A stretch of 64,000 bases of DNA, taken from contig NZ_KK073768.1 in NCBI RefSeq assembly GCF_000582685.1, forward strand, positions 96,809 to 160,808. The letters are read 5' to 3'. Source of the DNA: [Scytonema hofmanni] UTEX 2349. Its GTDB lineage: Bacteria > Cyanobacteriota > Cyanobacteriia > Cyanobacteriales > Nostocaceae. Made by a program: the position numbers and the translations under genes. The notes under the pieces were generated by a model. That model was not told where the DNA came from, made no database searches, and saw only the letters and a program-made list of their open reading frames with translations. How positions within the stretch are numbered: the first letter of the stretch is position 1; every line of letters starts with the position of its first letter. This document shows positions 60,051 to 64,000 of this stretch, in pieces.

Positions 60051-61104
60051 TAGATGACTGGTTTTTATCACCATTTTCTGATGCTATTGGTGGTAAATCT
60101 GCGGTCGTTTCAACAACCAAAAGAGCATTTTCTTCAAATCTGAGTTTTGAGCTTTTGATATAGTCTTCATCAATTTCAAAAGCTAACCAGCGTCTTTGTA
60201 AAGTTTCTGCAACTCTACCTGTCATGTTAGAACCGGCGAAAGGTTCTAAAACAATATCCCCTGGTTCTGTACAAAGGTTGATGACAAACTCAGGTAAAGC
60301 TTGAGGGAATCTTGCCGGATGTGGCTTAAAACCTTCTTCTTTGCAACGTCGTTGATAATAATCGTTAGAAGCAGTATTTGAGGCAGAAATTAGATTTACA
60401 GGCTGCACTAAATCTTCTTGTAAAAGAACTGGTTGCCCTATTTCTTCTTTATCTGCACTGCAACGTCCATCAATAATATTCGGGGGAATAGCTCCTCCTC
60501 TATCGTTTCCAAATTTATTGGAAATATCATGTCCTGATGGTCTGACTTTGGGTTTATATCCATTCTTAATCAGGTTTTTCATCGCATCGCTATAAGGCTT
60601 TAAAACTCTTCTATTGTTAGCTTTCGGATGCGGTTCTTTTGACAACCACCAAATTGTATTGACCGAATCTTTAACTCTTTCTCTGCGAACTGTTACCCAT
60701 TCAGCGGGGGTAGGAAGTTTAGCTGGATTATACCAATATAATTCTTGTGCTAGATAAAATCCAAGTCCACCTTTTTCTTTGGCTTTGCACAGAGCAACTA
60801 CTAATTCAAAGTGGTAAAGAGAACGAACTGGCATTCCTTTAATCCAGCTGCCACCAATATCAATAACTAGTGAACCTGTTGGTTTCAAAATACGATGAAA
60901 CTGTGCAGCATAATCTTTAAACCATTCTACATATTCGTCGGCATCAACATTTCCATATTCTTTTTTACGAACCAGTGCAAATGGTGGAGAGGTGCAAATC
61001 AGGTCGATACTTTCGCTACTGATACCTGCCATTAATTCCAGGCTATTTCCCAAATAAGCAGCACCAAATATTGTTTTGTAATAAGGTTCGCAATCAAGTT
61101 TCAT
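60043..61104 (-). CDS. DNA methyltransferase (beta-class, N4-cytosine/N6-adenine type)
   Basis: A methyltransferase with catalytic motif IV LICTSPPFAL near the N-terminus, and the AdoMet-binding motif I DIVLEPFAGSNMTG near the C-terminus, is the permuted beta order. TSPPF favours N4-cytosine activity. The target domain lies between. No cognate restriction gene is adjacent, so it may be a solitary methylase, like those that modify common sites in Nostocales. The frame is open to 61272, but its first 42 residues are a translated GTAGACGCGATTAATC repeat. I choose the Met at 61104 (MKLDCEPYY), though 61146 is possible. Confidence 0.85.
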   Translation of the reverse strand: MKLDCEPYYKTIFGAAYLGNSLELMAGISSESIDLICTSPPFALVRKKEYGNVDADEYVEWFKDYAAQFHRILKPTGSLVIDIGGSWIKGMPVRSLYHFELVVALCKAKEKGGLGFYLAQELYWYNPAKLPTPAEWVTVRRERVKDSVNTIWWLSKEPHPKANNRRVLKPYSDAMKNLIKNGYKPKVRPSGHDISNKFGNDRGGAIPPNIIDGRCSADKEEIGQPVLLQEDLVQPVNLISASNTASNDYYQRRCKEEGFKPHPARFPQALPEFVINLCTEPGDIVLEPFAGSNMTGRVAETLQRRWLAFEIDEDYIKSSKLRFEENALLVVETTADLPPIASENGDKNQSSKV

Positions 61105-61146
61105 ATGAAAGTATTTAGTCTGTAAATATGCATTATCCAAAACCAT

Positions 61147-61222
61147 TGTAGACGCGATTAATCTACAAGTAGACGCGATTAATCTACAAGTAGACGCGAT
61201 TAATCGCGTCTCTACAAGGGTT
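61147..61222. repeat. GTAGACGCGATTAATCTACA tandem palindromes
   Basis: Three successive 24-bp units with GTAGACGCGATTAATC end in the palindromic partner GCGATTAATCGCGTCTCTAC. They lie between the prolyl oligopeptidase stop and the methyltransferase start and create the false N-terminal extension of the latter. Confidence 0.85.
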
Positions 61223-61232
61223 TTGCGCGAAA

Positions 61233-63299
61233 CTAAACTTTCATATTTAAGGTACGCACCAAGAAAGCCCATTTATCTGCTGCTTCTTCGATAATTTTAG
61301 CTGTAGGTTTACCTGCACCATGTCCCGCTTTCGTCTCAATTCTAATTAAAACAGGATTCTCACCTATGTGTGCAGCTTGCAAAGCGGCAGCAAATTTGAA
61401 ACTATGAGCAGGGACAACGCGATCGTCATGATCGGCTGTGGTTATCATCGTAGCAGGATAAGCTGTACCGGGTTTGAGGTTATGCAGTGGGGAATAAGCA
61501 TAAAGCGCTTTGAACTCTTCTAGATTATCCGGCGAACCATATTCAGCAACCCACGCCCAACCGATGGTAAACTTATGAAAGCGCAACATGTCCATTACCC
61601 CGACTGCTGGCAAAGCTGCACCAAACAAATCGGGACGTTGAGTCATGCAAGCACCAACTAATAATCCGCCATTGCTACCACCTGCGATCGCCAGTTTATC
61701 ACTTTTGGTATACCCATTACCAATCAACCACTCGGCAGCAGCAATAAAGTCATCAAACACATTCTGCTTTTTCAGCTTCATTCCCCCTTGATGCCATTCT
61801 TCCCCATATTCACCACCACCGCGTAAATTTGGCACAGCATAGACACCACCCATTTCTAGCCATACTAACGAACTGACAGAAAAACTCGGTGTTATGGAGA
61901 TATTAAAACCACCATAAGCATACAAATATGTGGGATTATTTCCATCAAGTTTAATCCCCTTTTTATAGGTGATAAACATCGGTACTTGGGTATTATCTTT
62001 GCTGCGATAGAAAACTTGTTTAGTTTCATAATCAGCAGGATTAAAATCTACCTTTGGCTGTCGGAAAACTTGACTTTTTCCGCTTACTATGTCGTAGCGA
62101 TAAATAGTTGGTGGTGTGGTAAAGCTAGTGAAGCTATAAAAAGTTTCGGTATCATGACGTTTGCCGTTAAAGCCTCCCACTGAACCAAGCCCAGGTAATT
62201 CTACCTCTCTAACAAAAGTGCCATTGAGGTCAAAAATTTTGACTTGGCTGTGAGCATCTTTGAGATAATCAGCAACAAACTGATTGTTGAGGATGCCGAC
62301 ACTTTCCAAAGTTTCCACTGCTTCGGGAATGATTTCTTGCCAAGCTGATTTTTCAGGATTTTTACTATCAATGGCAATAACTTTAGCGCGGGGTGCATCT
62401 AAATCTGTACGAAAATAAAAGACGCTATCATCATTGTCGATAAAGCTATAATCTGCTTCAAATTCCTTAATTAGTTCGACTACTTCAGCATCTGGGTTAG
62501 TCAAATCTTTGTAGAAAAACAGATTTTTCGATTCACTTCCTGACCAAACGGAAATTACTAAATAATGTCCATCTTCTGTGACACCACCACCAAATCCCCA
62601 TTCTTTTTGGTCTGGACGTTGATAAATTAATGTGTCTTCTGATTGGGATGTACCCAATTTGTGGTAAAAAAGCTTTTGATAATAGTTGACATCTTCTAAT
62701 TTGGTTTTTTCATTTGGTTCATCGTAGCGACTGTAGAAAAAGCCTTGATTATCCTTTGTCCACGATGCAGCAGAGAATTTAATCCACTTTAAATGGTCTG
62801 GTAAATCTTCAGTTGTTTCCACATCTCGGACTTTCCACTCTTGCCAATCAGAACCAGATGAGGATAAACCGTATGCTAAAAGTTTACCATCTTCGCTGAT
62901 AGATAAACCCGAAAGCGCAACAGTACCATCTGCTGAAAGTTTGTTGGGATCGAGTAAAACTTTCGGTTCACCGTCGAGACTTTTCAGAGTGTAGAGGACG
63001 CTTTGGTTTTGCAGTCCGTCATTTTTGAAATAAAAGTAGTTTTCGCCTTCTTGAAAAGGGATACTATATTTTTCATAATCCCACAATTTGGTAAGACGCT
63101 GTTTGATTTTTTCTCTAGCGGGAATTTCGTTTAGATAGCCAAAGGTAACTTTATTTTGTGCTTCAACCCAAGCTTTGGTTTCTTCTGAGTCTGGGTCTTC
63201 TAAGAAGCGATAAGGATCTGCAACTATAGTACCGTGATAGTCATCAACGCGATCGCTCTTCAGGCTGGATGGATAAGTCAGTTGTTTTTCGCTGGTCAT
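61233..63299 (-). CDS. Prolyl oligopeptidase, S9 family
   Basis: This 688-residue cytosolic serine peptidase cleaves short peptides after proline. The N-terminal segment plus seven-bladed beta-propeller (about 70-400) is followed by the alpha/beta-hydrolase domain with the nucleophile in GGSNGGLL (about residue 543), Asp in DHDDRVVP and His in KAGHGAGKP. YGGFNISITPSFS and NLRGGGEYGEEWHQ are the typical S9A blocks. No signal peptide is present. Length is normal. Its end lies 40 bases from the methyltransferase leader repeats. Confidence 0.93.
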   Translation of the reverse strand: MTSEKQLTYPSSLKSDRVDDYHGTIVADPYRFLEDPDSEETKAWVEAQNKVTFGYLNEIPAREKIKQRLTKLWDYEKYSIPFQEGENYFYFKNDGLQNQSVLYTLKSLDGEPKVLLDPNKLSADGTVALSGLSISEDGKLLAYGLSSSGSDWQEWKVRDVETTEDLPDHLKWIKFSAASWTKDNQGFFYSRYDEPNEKTKLEDVNYYQKLFYHKLGTSQSEDTLIYQRPDQKEWGFGGGVTEDGHYLVISVWSGSESKNLFFYKDLTNPDAEVVELIKEFEADYSFIDNDDSVFYFRTDLDAPRAKVIAIDSKNPEKSAWQEIIPEAVETLESVGILNNQFVADYLKDAHSQVKIFDLNGTFVREVELPGLGSVGGFNGKRHDTETFYSFTSFTTPPTIYRYDIVSGKSQVFRQPKVDFNPADYETKQVFYRSKDNTQVPMFITYKKGIKLDGNNPTYLYAYGGFNISITPSFSVSSLVWLEMGGVYAVPNLRGGGEYGEEWHQGGMKLKKQNVFDDFIAAAEWLIGNGYTKSDKLAIAGGSNGGLLVGACMTQRPDLFGAALPAVGVMDMLRFHKFTIGWAWVAEYGSPDNLEEFKALYAYSPLHNLKPGTAYPATMITTADHDDRVVPAHSFKFAAALQAAHIGENPVLIRIETKAGHGAGKPTAKIIEEAADKWAFLVRTLNMKV

Positions 63300-63401
63300 A
63301 GTAAATGCTAATTTTTTCGTGACATAGTTCTAAGATAGAACTTTCCTAAATCTTGGCAACCCAAAAGCAAGTCATCCAGTTGAGAAATCAGGAGCTTTTT
63401 T

Positions 63402-63728
63402 TTACAACCGATGCGGACTGAATAAAATTATAATCGTTCCTATTAAGGAAATTGTCACACCAAGTAAATCATACTTGTCTGGTTTTACACCTTCAACTAA
63501 CCATAACCAAACCAGAGATGAGAGAATGTAAATACCACCATAAGCAGCGTATACTCTGCCAGCGTTTGAAGCATCTATCTTAGTTAGGGTGAAAGCGAAG
63601 ATAATTAGAGCTAAAATACCGGGAATAATCAAAAGTGTGCTTTTTCCCAGTCTGAAAGTTGCCCAAAAAGCGTAACAACCAGAGATTTCTCCGAATGCAG
63701 CAACTAAGAATAAAACCAATGTTTGCAT
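63402..63728 (-). CDS. YnfA family (UPF0060) membrane protein
   Basis: This 108-residue inner-membrane protein has four hydrophobic helices, with the YnfA pattern LFLVAAFGEISGCYAFW, then GRVYAAYGGIYILSSLVWLWLVEG. These resemble small multidrug-resistance proteins, and efflux activity has been suggested for some homologues. The frame extends 16 codons further upstream, but the Met at 63728 gives the normal family start. It is monocistronic, and a large repeat element follows its promoter region to the window end. Confidence 0.88.
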   Translation of the reverse strand: MQTLVLFLVAAFGEISGCYAFWATFRLGKSTLLIIPGILALIIFAFTLTKIDASNAGRVYAAYGGIYILSSLVWLWLVEGVKPDKYDLLGVTISLIGTIIILFSPHRL

Positions 63729-63814
63729 TTTCGGCTTCAGGAAATAAATAACAGATGCATAGTTTATTACTCGCATCTGAATGAGTCAATAAATATTTAT
63801 ATGATGTCCTAATA

Positions 63815-63985
63815 AATAACCATAATAAAAGAACCCCACCCGCCTGTGGCACCCTCCCCGCTTGCGGTGAGTCCACTCGGCGGTGTCGGTTTCCGTCCCG
63901 TCGAAGTGGCGAACCCGGAGGGGGAGGGTTGGGGAGGGGTTCTTCATCAATTATGGGGGATTGCCCGGACATGATATTACATCTA
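63815..63985. repeat. GC-rich dispersed element at the window end
   Basis: CATAATAAAAGAACCCCACC...GGGGAGGGGTTCTTCAT with an internal TGAGTCCACTCGGCGGTGTC stretch ends in GCCCGGACATGATAT. The outer parts match 6905-7015 (AAAAGAACCCCTCCCCAACC ... CGGACATGATAT). The element here carries an extra internal segment of about 55 bp. Confidence 0.65.
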
Positions 63986-64000
63986 ATTAGAAAGAGCCGG

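Noticed and set aside
63580..63972. Minus-strand 130-residue frame at the window end
   Set aside because: It runs through the GC-rich dispersed element and overlaps ynfA in another frame; the protein starts with translated repeat.
1..64000. tRNA and rRNA genes
   Set aside because: Reading both strands I found no convincing cloverleaf with a GGTTCGANTCC-type T arm and no rRNA-like sequence; a covariance search would be needed to exclude them fully.

Overview
The window is chromosomal DNA of a cyanobacterium, most likely a filamentous, probably heterocyst-forming Nostocales-type strain. The evidence is the dense scatter of HIP1 octamers (GCGATCGC), a Mg-chelatase H subunit, a CpcS-type bilin lyase, Ycf34, a COP23-type protein, a tandem pair of flavodiiron proteins, and many short dispersed palindromes and tandem repeats of the kind common in Nostocales. 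No rRNA, tRNA or CRISPR array was recognised.

Layout. 1-7.7 kb is an accessory region: a minus-strand three-gene module (78-aa protein, HNH nuclease, HicB-like protein), two paralogous secreted trypsin-like proteases with TPR arrays (plus fragments of a further copy), about 1 kb of repeats including a 21-bp minisatellite, and a COP23 gene. 7.8-16.2 kb is a signalling block: two membrane Ser/Thr kinases with different extracytoplasmic domains, a glutathionyl-hydroquinone reductase, and an MHYT-GAF-LOV-MCP receptor with both a LOV cysteine and a Cys-His pair in its GAF domain. 16.5-31 kb is mainly metabolic: LysR regulator and aspartoacylase, DUF760, magnesium chelatase H, a BASS transporter, a HicB gene with a decayed hicA, CCA-adding enzyme, Ycf34, TsaB, an orphan IS605-type tnpB and argininosuccinate lyase. 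31-39 kb holds a small basic protein, NUDIX, an alpha/beta hydrolase, a DUF6671 protein, type III pantothenate kinase and a flavodiiron pair. 39-45 kb is accessory: a tandem Uma2 duplication, an IS607-type element, a lipoprotein methyltransferase, an APC permease and a third Uma2 remnant. 45-63.7 kb holds HdeD, the bilin lyase, an RND efflux pair, DUF2993, pirin, an aldo/keto reductase, a DCC protein, ArfB, a secreted lipase followed by a double-glycine leader peptide, a DNA methyltransferase, a prolyl oligopeptidase and YnfA.

The most striking property is how dispersed short repeats have entered genes. The CCA-adding enzyme, pantothenate kinase, Mg-chelatase H and an RND permease carry in-frame, repeat-derived inserts. 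argH, the second flavodiiron gene and the methyltransferase have repeat-derived sequence just upstream of the likely start, giving artificially long open frames. Several insertion events can be read directly: a 218-bp MITE between a gene and its hairpin, a palindromic insert flanked by perfect 65-bp direct repeats, a roughly 100-bp element at both ends of the window, and a 622-bp tandem gene duplication.

The best candidates for undescribed biology are the HNH/HicB/78-aa coupled module, the MHYT-GAF-LOV-MCP receptor, the double-glycine leader peptide behind a secreted lipase, and the tolerance of repeat insertions in core enzymes. All assignments are from reading motifs; no database or structure search was run.
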